From Polytrichum commune (taxonomy: Eukaryota > Streptophyta > Polytrichopsida > Polytrichales > Polytrichaceae), in contig OX485805.1 in the NCBI GenBank assembly GCA_950295325.1, forward strand, positions 54,708,758 to 54,772,757: a stretch of 64,000 bases of DNA, in the 5' to 3' direction. The notes under the pieces are model-generated. The model saw only the letters and a list, made by a program, of their open reading frames with translations, was not told the DNA's origin and did no database searches. The translations under genes and the position numbers were made by a program. Each line of letters begins with the position of its first letter. The first letter of the stretch is position 1. Shown here piece after piece: positions 54,328 to 64,000 of the stretch.

Positions 54328-57300
54328 ATGGCGATGCACGTTGGATATAGTTCATTGGAGTTGTCCACAAAAGCTTCCTCTTCCGATGATGACTGTGAAC
54401 TATCTTCGCCATCGGCGGGTAGTCATGGCATGGCAAATGCCATGGGTGGGTTTGTGGATGCATCCTCCCACGAATCATTTGAAGCGCACGAACAATCTAT
54501 ACGTTCCGGGGATGACAATGATGACATTCCGTTATGTGCCGGTTTCGGTAGGGAGCAATGGGTGGGCCTTGATGTTGTTCTTTTCAACGATGTTGGTGTC
54601 CTCGTGGCAGATGGCATATGTAGAAACTCTGATCCCCGTGATTGTGTGGATGCCAACCCCCTTGGTCCCGATGATGTGGGTGTGTGCATCTTGAATTCTT
54701 TGCTTCCGCTTGACGTCCCGGTGACATGGAGATTTTCCTTGCGTCGATGGCCTCTTTGTCGGGTTCTCCATGACGGAGTAAGCTTGTTGGACCATGAGCG
54801 CCGCCATAATCAAACGCAATTAGCTTTGTTGGCCAAAATACGTCCTCGCAAAGGCCTACGCAGATATGATTCTAACCGTGTGCCTCGTGGAGATAAGGAA
54901 CGTCGACGGGATCGCATATTGGGAGACGAAACTATCCGTCTTGTGTCCGCCAAGGACTGTTGCGAGAGGAAATGTTGCCAATTTTTCCCGCGGGAGAAAA
55001 TTAAGTCCCTACGTCAAGAGATGTGGCTTGCAGATTTCCGTATGAGATCGGCAAAGAAACTCGAGGTCCACAAAAATGTCCACATTGACACCCATGGGCG
55101 TAAGGTGGTCACACTTGAGAATGTGGAAGTGTGTTGTACTGCGTGGTATACCATCCATGCCGTGTCAAAGTCTGACTTTTATAGGTTTCAAAAATATTCA
55201 TTGTTGGGTCGCCGCTCTCGATTTCATGGCAATTCGGGCACAAAGAAACCTAGGGAGGCTACACTCCAAGCCTCCGCGACACTCTCCACCATCATAGTCC
55301 CATTGGCCGATGCAATGCCCCACAAGACGAGGACATTGTCGTCAGGGGAGAAAGTTGTACAAATGGTATTGCCCACGGGTACAAAATGGAAGAACATATT
55401 AACGGACATCAATGAAGTGGGTCGCATAGCGGGATGTGGGCCCATTTCTTTGTCCAAGTTGAGTGTAATTAAAAACCAACAGTTTGCCGAATACATTTTG
55501 AAGAGACCTGGGGACAAATTCGCTAGGTGTACGACGTGTGAAAAATACAAAGGTCTTCGAGACGCCCACCCCATAGGCACCGAATCCCACACTAGACACC
55601 AAGCAAAATATATTGAACATGTCAACAACCAAGAGGCTCACCGTCAAGATTACTACAAGAACCGTGCTCTATCCATAATGAGGCCTACAGAGGTTCTAAC
55701 AATCATCCATGATAAAATGGACCACGCCAAGACCGCATGCCCTTGTTATGCACGCAAAATTAAGGCCACGGATGGTCTCTTCAAGTTGTCCGTATCTGCC
55801 ACAGGTTTGTATTGAATCACAAATATGTATTCAAATTCTCTCAAATTTTACTGGGTGTGTTTGCCAAATGTCCAATTTCATACCTCCGTTTGGAGTTGTC
55901 GTTGTTATTGTTGTTGTTCAAGCATCGTTTGTTTTTTTTCGCAGGGATGATTGCCCACGGCCATGGAGACGTAAAGTATGCCCATTATGGGTTGGATTTT
56001 TACCCTGGCGATGCTAACCACACAGTGGGTTCATTTGCAAAACTCTTGCGCGATCTGGAGAAGCCGCCGTTACATTCATCACGTGCACTTTTTGATGGTT
56101 GTGGAACGACACCCCTTTACGAAGCACTGCTTGCGGGGAAGGAGGTTTGTATGTCGTCATTGGCAGAACCACCGGGAGAACCTATTTGTGCAAAACCATT
56201 GCCTCCAACTCTTCACGTTCAACTTGATAATTGCGCGAAAGACAACAAATGTCGATACGTATTTTGTTTTTGGTCATTGCTCGTGGCGAAAGGAATCTTC
56301 AAGGAGGTGTTTGTGTCGTTTTTGATGGTGGGACATACACACGACGACATTGATGCATCATTCGGACGGTGGAGCATGAAGTTGCATGAAGAAGATTTTC
56401 CAACCATACCTCTTCTTATGAAATCGTATATGGATTTGGACCATATGCCAGCAATTCCGCACATGATTGAGGAAGTACCAGATTTCAAGGCCTTCATCAA
56501 GTCATACATGTTGAAGGGAGGGGACCGTTTGGTGGGGCATACCAAAGCACAACAATTCCGATTCTATATAAGGGATGATGGTCTCCCAGCCATGCAATTC
56601 AAGCTTTTGTGCACATCTCCTAATTGGGGACCGGATGATGGTATACTCGTATGGCGTCAAGACAATGATGGGAAATGTTTGCTCCCGGATGGGGATCCAA
56701 AGCCTTGCAAACCCGACCCCATGAGGAATGGGCCGGAAATCATCAAAGGCATATCCGGATTCATTGAATATTGGAAAGAGTTGTGTGAGGAGGACATCAC
56801 TAGACGTGTTAGAGATACTCATGAACCTTTGATTGCGTATTGGGATCGCATTCGCTCGGCCCTAATGACACTTGGTGGTGACACCCGTACAACTTTAACA
56901 CAAGGATTTTGGCCACAAAGTCGTTTGACGGTTGTCGAGTCCGACACCATGGTTTTTAGCAATGGAGACGTTCGTGAAGAGTTCGCAATGGACGAGCATT
57001 ACGTTGGCCCTGCCCGCAATCGACCGGCACCGTCGTTTCGTGTAGGTGTTGATTGCCATGAAGGTTATTTGGTCCTTGTACGAGCAGGGGATGAGGAACA
57101 TCCCAAGCCAATTTGGTTGGTGAAAGCATTGTCTTTACCCAATTTTGTTCGAACTAGCCCCAACTTTCGTCAAATTGAGGTGGAATATTGTCGTCCAAGT
57201 ACTAAAGACCAGAACGTGCTACGCATTTATTTAGGTTGGGACACCAAAAAGAATTTTAAGTGGACAGTGGACTCAGCGTACACACCGGTTTGGATAAACA

Positions 57301-57464
57301 CGGATACTATACTTTGTGCTTGGAAGCCGCGCAAAGGTTTCAAAACAGAAACAATGACCATCCCCCAAAAACATATAGATTTTGCCAAAGACAACTTGGC
57401 ACGTATTGCAGCTGCGGAAAATGACGTCGATAATGGATATGAAGCGGAAGACGGAGATGTGTAA
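54328..57464 (+). CDS. DUF7869-like putative transposase, 998 aa, two exons
   Basis: Exons 54328-55804 and 55945-57464. The 140-bp intron has an ACAG/GTTTGT donor and a TTTTTTTTCGCAG acceptor and keeps frame (T-G-M-I-A-H). Acidic N-terminus; CCERKCC cluster at about residue 211, then VCCTAWYTIHAVSKSDFY and CTTCEKYKGL, the Cys-rich and helical parts that normally precede this domain. The RNase H-like core has IHDKMDHAKT (462-465), VQLDNCAKDNKCRYVFCF (Asp587) and VGHTHDDIDASFGRW (Asp626-629), three acidic positions as in DDE/D enzymes. DUF7869-type proteins are uncharacterised; a transposase role is inferred. No break seen. It is divergent to the methyltransferase-like gene, with palindromes upstream. 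The start may be 54328 or the next Met. Confidence 0.75.
55805..55944 (+). other. Intron of the DUF7869-like gene
   Basis: GT...AG, 140 bp, T-rich before the acceptor. Splicing removes the stop at 55813-55815 and joins a split GGG codon. Confidence 0.8.
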
Positions 57465-57840
57465 ACATAACATAGGTGGGAGTTCATGGCGAAAAACATG
57501 GACGCTTAGTAGACTTGGTTTTTAATAGACTTCATGGACTTGTCACACTCCATTGTGGTATACGTTTGGGATGTGCCATCCAAATTCATAAGAGCCTTAC
57601 TTATGGGATGCGCACCCCAAACTCTATAATGACATAAACCATTTGTTTTTTTAGATTCGATTGTTATTTTCTACATGGAGCTCACGTTTGCATTTTAATT
57701 GATATTCTCTATTTTTAGAAATGAGAATATTCTTTACGTGCAACTTTTTAAATCGTTATGTTCTTGATGTTCCCAATATTCCGTATGCCCACAATATTGG
57801 CATCCCAAACTATGGGCAGATTTTATTTTGAGACTTTCGA
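57465..57840. other. 3' flank of the DUF7869-like gene
   Basis: AT-rich, with no palindrome of either family and no gene. The junction to Gypsy sequence is near 57780-57830. Confidence 0.45.
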
Positions 57841-60174
57841 AAGTCTCCGATTAACGAATATAGTGTTAAGGATACATTCCCCATATTGTTGGGTAGACCT
57901 TGGTTGAGGATGTCGGATGCCATAGTAAATTGGGGAGGGGCGAAGCCATCCATCACGTATGGTCCTAAGGACAATAGAGTCGTAGTGTCGATTGGGTCAC
58001 TAGGAAGTTGGATGAAGAAAGAATTGTATCTACCATCGGAAGAGGTAGTTGAGAATGAGGTGAAGGATAACCTTGATGAAACTTTAGTGGGAGTTGTTCA
58101 ACCCGAAGGTCAAAGAAAAATTGTAAGTTCAAGTTCAGGAAGCTTAGGTCCTAAGTTTTATCACCGTATAGATGATGGTGAGTACTTCGAATGGTTGAAA
58201 GAGTATCCCGAGTCGGAATACGATGTTTTAACCATGTCTCACCAACCATATTTAAGCGACAAAAGGCTTAGTTCTAGAGGTGAGGATTACTTGTCATTGG
58301 AACCGTGTGAGGTTCTTACCGAGGAAGAATGGATTTTAGGAGGGTTAACTCTTTGGTTAGATAGTGTAGACGAAAGAGAAATTAATGCGATACACGTGGA
58401 TGGTACGCAAGACGACGAAGCTATTTTGGAGGCCTCTAAGTTAGAAGAGCCATTACATTTTAAGACAACCTCTACGGGTATCATTGTGGGGCACGATATC
58501 AAGGACTACCCGAACGTGCCGGCGGATTGGTATAGAAACAAGGACGAACAAACTCACGTAGCGGAGGGCGATTGGCGGCGCGTGGACGTGAAAACGAAGC
58601 ATGGAAAAATCCGTCAAATAAAAATGGGGTCTAACTTAGGCGAGGAGGAGATTAAGGAATATAGCGATTTAGTCGAAGAATTTAGCGACACGTTCGCTTG
58701 GTCCTACGATGAGCTTAAGGGTATCCCACGAGAGATGGTGGAACACCGTATACCATTGATTCCGGGATCGAGGCCAATTAGGCAAAAGGAGAGAAGAATG
58801 AACCCGCAACTTCAATTGTTGGTTAAGGCGGAATTAGAACGATTGTTAAACGCCGGTTTTATTAAACCGGTCGAGATTACGGATTGGGTATCGCCGATGG
58901 TGTTGGTGAAGAAGAAGAACGGGAAGTTAAGAGTATGTGTGGACTACCGGAAGCTAAATGCTTGTACTCAAAAGGATCACTTCCCTCTACCGTTCATAAC
59001 AACATTATTAGAGGAAGTTGGAGGACACGCTAGGTATACTTTTATGGATGGGTATGCGGGGTATAACCAAATTTCAATAGCACTCCAAGACGTCCACAAA
59101 ACCGCATTCACAACACCTTGGGGGACGTTTGTGTGGGTCGTCATGCCTTTCGGATTGTGTAACGCCCCGGGAACTTTCCAACGATTGGTGATGTATATTT
59201 TTACCGATTTATTGTATAAATCCATGACCGTATTCATTGACGATTTTAGCACTCAAAGCGGTGTGGGTGAACACTTGCATTGCGTTAGGGAGACGTTAGT
59301 TAGGTGTAGGAGAATGAGGTTGGCCCTAAACCCGGATAAGACATTCTTGGGGGTCAATAAGGGAGTGTTACTAGGTTATGTCGTTAGTTCAAAAGGGCGA
59401 GAGCCGGATCCGGACAAGATTGTAGCTATAAGTGAATTAGCAACTCCAACTAACTCCAAGGGAATCTCAAAGTTACTAGGGCATGTGGGTTGGTATCGGG
59501 AGCTCATTCCAAACTTTTCGAAGATAGCGGTGCCTATCACACACTTACTCAAAAAGGATGTCAAGTTTGAGTGGACGGAAGAATGTCAAAGGGCCTTCGA
59601 AGAATTAAGGGATAAGTTGAGCACTTATCCCATTTTGAGGCCACCCGATTGGAACAAACCTTTTCATGTTTATTGTAACGCGAGCAATGTGGCCGTGGGG
59701 AGCGCACTTTGTCAACCAACGGGAGAAGTGGAGAAAGATCAACCGATCGCTTACGCTAGTAAGCAATTGACGCCGGCCGAGCGTAATTATTCAACCACGG
59801 AACGTGAATGCCTAGCGATGGTGTTCTCGGTCAAAAAGTTTAGACACTACTTATTGTGTAACCCGGTAGTCTTCTTCGTTGATCATATGGCCATTAAGTA
59901 TCTAGTTAACAAAGCGGAGCTAAGTGGTAGGTTAGCTAGATGGGTTTTGTTGCTAAGTGAATTTGATTATACGGTAGAATACAAGCCCGGTCGCATGCAT
60001 TTACAAGCGGACCACTTGTCTAGATTGATGGATAGCTTAGGAGAGAACCCGGTGGATGATAGGCTCGTGGATGACGGTCTTTTCTTAGTTACCTCAACAC
60101 CGGAGTGGTATGCGGGCATTGTGGAATTTCTAACGACCCACAAGTTGCCCGGCAATTGGACGAAAGAAAAGTGA
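57841..60174 (+). pseudogene. pol: Ty3/Gypsy pol: protease end, reverse transcriptase, RNase H
   Basis: The frame reads PILLGRPWLRMSDAIVNWGG (protease C-terminus). Reverse transcriptase follows: VLVKKKNGKLRVCVDYRKLN, MDGYAGYNQI, MPFGLCNAPGTFQRL and VFIDD at 59230-59244, with YVDD replaced by FIDD as is common. RNase H shows VYCNASNVAVGSALCQ, where the usual catalytic Asp is Asn, and YSTTERECLAMVF. A TGA at 60172-60174 ends the frame just before integrase in the same frame. Gag, most of the protease and the 5' LTR are missing. The element is 5'-truncated and defective. Confidence 0.88.
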
Positions 60175-61353
60175 AGGAAGGTGAGGGTTTATAGTAGACA
60201 ATTTGTCGTCGTAGGTCATAGATTGTTTAGAAGAGGCGCCGACGGGTTACTACGAAGATGCGTGTCCGAGACGGAGGTTGAGGACATTCTAATCACATGC
60301 CACGATAGCGCATGCGGCGGCCATTTCTCGGGTCAACTTACCGGACAAAAAATCCTTAGGGCGGGCTACTTTTGGCCCACCCTATTTAAGGATGCGCACG
60401 ACTATGTGAAAAAGTGTGACGCTTGCCAACGGTATGCCCGGAATGATCTCCGAATGGAAATGCCGATCCACATTTCGTTGCCGTTAGTTCCGTTCGAAAA
60501 ATGGGGCATCGACTACGTGGGCGAGATTCACCCCCACTCTTCGAAGGGCATGAGGTATATTGTGGTTGCGACCGAATATCTTACTAAGTGGGCGGAGGCT
60601 AAAGCGGTGAAGACCGATACGGCGGAACACGCGGCTACCTTTATGTACGAAAACATAATCTCGTGGTTCGGGGTGCCGAAGATACTTGTGAGCGATCGTG
60701 GTACGCATTTTCTAAACGATTTGATTTCGGCAATGACCGCAAGGTTTCGAATCGATCACCGGAAGACCACCCCCTATCATCCTCAAACCAACGGACAAAC
60801 GGAGCGGGTTAACGGCATTTTAGTAAGTATCCTACGGAAAACGGTCCTAGATTCTAAACGAGATTGGGATACTAAATTAACGGCGGCACTTTGGGCGTAT
60901 CGCACGACCTATAAAGTCACCACGCACGCGACCCCATTTTCATTGGTTTACGGCTTGGAAGCTACTCTCCCAATCGAGTACGAAGTCGAATCGCTTCGGG
61001 TGGCCGTGAACACTCGACTCACCTACGAAAAATCTCTAAGAAATCAGCTTACGGACTTGGAGGCGCTCGACGAACGAAGGCGAATGGCGGCCCAACATAT
61101 CGAAGCCATCCAACGCCGACGGAAGCACATCTTCGACAAACGACATAAGAAAAGGGCACTCCAACCCGGCATGATGGTCATGATCCAAGATGCAAGGAAG
61201 TTAGAATTTCCCGCAAAATTCGATGCGGTATGGCTCGGTCCGTACCTCGTTAACGAGGTATTTCCAAACAATTCACTTCAATTGGAAACACTAAACGGAG
61301 AGCTCTTTCCAACGCGGACCTCGGGGAGTCGTTGTAAGCAATACCGGGCGTGA
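60175..61353 (+). CDS. pol: Ty3/Gypsy integrase region (390 aa), separated from RT by TGA
   Basis: It continues the pol frame after the TGA. HHCC zinc finger: CHDSACGGHFS and CDACQRYAR. Catalytic core: WGIDYVGEI (D), LVSDRGTHF (D) and HPQTNGQTERVNG (E). The C-terminus has the GPYLVNEV (GPY/F) module; no chromodomain seen. All catalytic residues are present, but expression would need readthrough. It stops at 61351-61353, 60 bp before the LTR. Confidence 0.88.
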   Translation, partial: RKVRVYSRQFVVVGHRLFRRGADGLLRRCVSETEVEDILITCHDSACGGHFSGQLTGQKILRAGYFWPTLFKDAHDYVKKCDACQRYARNDLRMEMPIHISLPLVPFEKWGIDYVGEIHPHSSKGMRYIVVATEYLTKWAEAKAVKTDTAEHAATFMYENIISWFGVPKILVSDRGTHFLNDLISAMTARFRIDHRKTTPYHPQTNGQTERVNGILVSILRKTVLDSKRDWDTKLTAALWAYRTTYKVTTHATPFSLVYGLEATLPIEYEVESLRVAVNTRLTYEKSLRNQLTDLEALDERRRMAAQHIEAIQRRRKHIFDKRHKKRALQPGMMVMIQDARKLEFPAKFDAVWLGPYLVNEVFPNNSLQLETLNGELFPTRTSGSRCKQYRA

Positions 61354-61413
61354 ATTCGGCATTTGCCTTCGAAGCAAACGATTTTGGATCCAACCCCCGA
61401 TGGTCGCCAATTA

Positions 61414-62060
61414 TGTGAGCCCAAAATGGTGCCCACATGTGGTGATTAACTCTTTGAAACCAATTTTAGTTTGACTTTGATGTGTTATGATTATTCACAA
61501 AACATAAAAAGAGTGAAGTGTGGTGTGGATTTAAGTTTAGGCATTAGAATGTGTTGTGTAGTTATCTCAAGGTTTGATTTCAATAAGAGGATGCCTTGAT
61601 TATGTGAGTGGGGGGTAAGGTGAAGCAAGGTGAGCTCCGCGGGTTAAATGCCCACTTTTGGATCCACCTTGGTAGTTTAGGAAGAAGGAAGCTTGGTGGA
61701 TGGGGATTAGTCCCTACTTTGGAAGAGAGGGTTAAAGGATTGTGATTGGAGGTGCTAATCCTCTCACCCTATCCTCACCTCTCTCTCCCTCTCTCCCTCT
61801 TTGCTACTTAAGGTGGTTTTTCTCTCATTTTGATCTCTCTCCATCAAGCGCTCTCAAGGGAGCAAGCTCTTAAGAGCTTGAGCCACGTGTGTGTGACATT
61901 AGTTTTAGTGAAGTTAATTAGTTAAGCTCTCTCTTTCAAGCCCTCCCAAGTGAGTGAGCTCTTAGGGCTTAAGATTGCATGTATTGATTAGGGGGTAGTT
62001 AGTGAAAGTAGTGTATTGGATTAGTTCATGAATTAGGAGCAAAGAAAAGAAAGGAAATAA
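61414..62060 (+). mobile_element. 3' LTR start of the Gypsy element (end not located)
   Basis: TGTGAGCCCAAA follows the pol end and matches the start of the solo LTR at 9772. Both share TATGATTATT(C/T)ACAAAA and ATAAAAAGAGTGAAG at the same offset, so they are related LTR families. The right end could not be found; the SINE-like and GC-rich sequences after 62.7 kb probably interrupt or follow it. Confidence 0.6.
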
Positions 62061-62774
62061 ACAAAAAAAAAAAAAAAAGTATTTGAAAAGAATCTTTGAT
62101 TACCGGACTAGAGGGGTTGTGTAAGGTGTCACGGTATGCGGCGTCGGCGGCCGCACCTTATCCGTTGGGCTTCATCCATTTAGAGTTGGATGGATGAACC
62201 TTAGTTTTGGAAAGTGAGGCTCCTAAATGAGGAGCCTCCTCCTTGGCTTGGCATTCTTGCCAAGTCAAGTCTTGTGAGTTAGTGTGTGGAGAGAACTTGT
62301 GTGAGGTGTTGATTGCATGATTTTGCAATAAATCTTGAGTTCTTCTTCCTCTACTTACACTCTTGGATTCTCCCTTGGTGGAGTGAGAGATAGCTTGACT
62401 AATTATGTGCATTTGAAGAGAGATTTAGAGCTCTTATGAGTGTTCTACTCTCTTCCTTCTCACTTGGCAAGAATGCTTCATCTTTGATGTTTTCTTCTTC
62501 ATTTTTGAGATGTAACGCGCAAGGGAGGGCGTGAAGACAAGGAGTGACAATGTTGTGAAGTTCCGGAGCGAGAACACCACGGATTTGTGAAGCAACATGA
62601 AGAATGCTTGCTTGTGAAGGTCACTTGAAGGTGAATTGTGATGATAAGGTGTTGAATTCTCCACAGAATTTTATGTCAATTGATTGTCTGCAAGCTTGAA
62701 TTCACAGCATTGAGTTGTGAGGAACTATTCTTGTTTGTATTTGAAAACATTTCATTCATTCAAAAACAAAAATT

Positions 62775-63003
62775 AAAAAAAAAAAAAAAAAATTTAGAAG
62801 AAGAAGCCAAGAGCCGGCTCCGGGAGCTGGAGCTCCTGGCCGGCCCCTGGCCGCCTCTGCTCTGTGTTCGTCGGTCGCTGCCAAGCCTCGCTGCCCGCCT
62901 CGCTACCCGGCCGCCTGCCCCGTTACCCGTCCGAGACCGGGTTCGAACCGGGGACTTCGGCGATAACGGCTGAAGGTGCTAACCGCCTACGCCACCTCAC
63001 CTT
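62775..63003 (-). mobile_element. tRNA-derived SINE-like sequence
   Basis: On the minus strand it starts GGTGGCGTAGGCGG (matching a pol III A box, TGGCGTAGGCGG). GGTTCGAACCC (B box) follows 45 bp later, then a GC-rich body and a T-rich end at 62775-62800. The acceptor-stem halves do not pair, so it is not a functional tRNA gene. Confidence 0.45.
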
Positions 63004-63310
63004 GGTGGTAGGCAAGGAGCAGGGAGACTTTTGGGCATAACCGTTTGAGGACCTGGCTGCCTCCCTGGCAGCCAGGTATCGGGGAGACTTTTGGGCATAA
63101 TCGTTGAGGACCTGGCAGCAGGTATCGAGGAGTTTTTTTGGGCACAAGGTTGAGGCCCTGGCTGCCTCCCTCGCAGCCAGGAGAGCAGGAAGATTTGTGA
63201 GCATTATCGGTTGAGGGGCTGCCTCCCTGGCAGCCAGGGGATCGGGTTGATTTTTGGGCATAAGGGGTCGAGGTTGCCTCCCCGATCGGGGAGCTTGTTG
63301 GGCATAATTG
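63003..63310. repeat. GC-rich tandem repeat, about 60-bp units
   Basis: About five units of GGGGAGACTTTTGGGCATAA, then TGAGGACCTGGCTGCCTCCC and TGGCAGCCAGG, with small deletions. CTGGCTGCC...GGCAGCCAG makes a hairpin in most units. The leading motif is shared with the MITE at 27263. Confidence 0.7.
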
Positions 63311-64000
63311 ATTGGGACCCAGGTGCTTGCAAGTCCAACCGGTTACATTTTATTTTTGTTTTGTTTTTGTGTTTGTTTTAATTAATTAAGGCATTAATTA
63401 ATTAAAACCGGATTTTTTTATTTTAATTAATTAATTAATTACTTTAAATTTCCTTACAACTTCTAATCCTTTCTCTTCTCTCTAAGAGGTTAATTTCTTG
63501 GGCTCATTAATCAAGGATACAAGGAATAAACCTTAAGCTCTTATGAAGTATTAAACATACTTGGGATTTCTTTTAGGAGTTGTGTTGTACAAAATTTCCA
63601 AGAGGAGTGTCATTGGGAATTGGATGGCATGTGGAATTTTCGTTCGGCCTACAATAAATTGTTATTAGGGTCGAATTGTGTTTATCAACACATATTCCTG
63701 GCATTGTTGTGAGGAGAGATTCTTAGGTAGTGGTGGGAAAAATGAGAGATGTGCATTCTTTTTTCCTAAGCAACAAGGGCTCTTCGTTTTGACCACCAAC
63801 CGCAGGCGGGTGCCGGTTGGTCGCGGTCATTTTTATTTTTGTTTAAGTGTTGTTTTGGGGAAGAGGATCCAGTGTTGTTCTTGCATTGTTCCTTGTATTT
63901 TGTTGTGGTACCTTTCCCCTGTGGTGGGCTTGTTGTGTTGGAGTCTTCCAACATTGCCCCAATTTGTTTGTCCTAGATTGTGATAGGGTATTGTGGGGGT
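63311..64000. other. No recognisable gene
   Basis: It starts with sequence shared with 27263-27350 (GCAAGTCCAACCGGTTACAT), then T-rich and AATTAATT-rich DNA. Confidence 0.45.

Noticed and set aside
62923..63003. Functional tRNA gene on the minus strand
   Set aside because: A- and B-box-like motifs are present, but acceptor-stem halves do not pair and no anticodon stem could be drawn. SINE-like head preferred.

Overview
The window looks like nuclear DNA of a land plant. It has spliced genes with GT-AG introns, Ty3/Gypsy retrotransposons, plant-type MITEs, an interstitial TTTAGGG-type telomeric tract and long AT-rich intergenic DNA. I cannot name the species. Two TPR-kinase genes of this build and the high repeat load would fit a seedless plant (moss, lycophyte or fern), but that is inference.

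Layout: 1-2.6 kb is the 5' end of a Ty3/Gypsy-type element (LTR end, primer-binding site, broken pre-gag ORF, gag). 3.2-9.1 kb is a decayed minus-strand gene block, called copy 1 here. 9.1-12.7 kb is an old Gypsy fragment split by a 1,987-bp solo LTR with a perfect 5-bp target duplication. 13.8-22.1 kb holds a TPR-kinase gene bracketed by two inverted copies of a PIF/Harbinger-like non-autonomous element. 24.0-26.7 kb is a complete Tc1-type DD34E transposon with TIRs of about 578 bp. 27-42 kb is mostly unannotatable DNA with MITEs and a second TPR-kinase gene at 34.9-37.3 kb. 42.1-49.0 kb is a second, much better preserved copy of the block at 3.2-9.1 kb (copy 2). 54.3-57.5 kb is a two-exon gene with a DUF7869-like, transposase-like domain. 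57.8-61.4 kb is a Gypsy pol region, followed by an LTR, a SINE-like tRNA-derived sequence and GC-rich tandem repeats.

The most interesting system is the duplicated block with its palindromes. The main gene (three exons, probably continuing into a fourth) encodes a ParB/DGQHR-like domain, then a DNA-methyltransferase-like fold whose SAM motif I is recognisable but whose DPPY motif is replaced, then a disordered tail and an FCP1/NIF-like HAD phosphatase domain. Copy 2 and its flanks carry about 30 perfect or near-perfect palindromes with the core ACGAACG-NN-CGTTCGT. Copy 1 carries eight palindromes of a different sequence, GTTTGGGTCG-NN-CGACCCAAAC. Neither family occurs in the other copy, yet both sit in the same places: intron 1 beside the splice donor, intron 2, the disordered coding tail and intron 3. 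In copy 2 they also fill both ends of the divergent spacer between the methyltransferase-like gene and the DUF7869-like gene.

My working reading is a large selfish DNA element, about 42.1-57.5 kb in its better copy, encoding its own sequence-specific DNA-binding protein together with a lineage-specific set of cognate palindromes. The VANC anti-silencing proteins of VANDAL transposons and their target motifs are the closest analogy I know. The gene structures and palindromes are read directly from the sequence; the functional link is inference.
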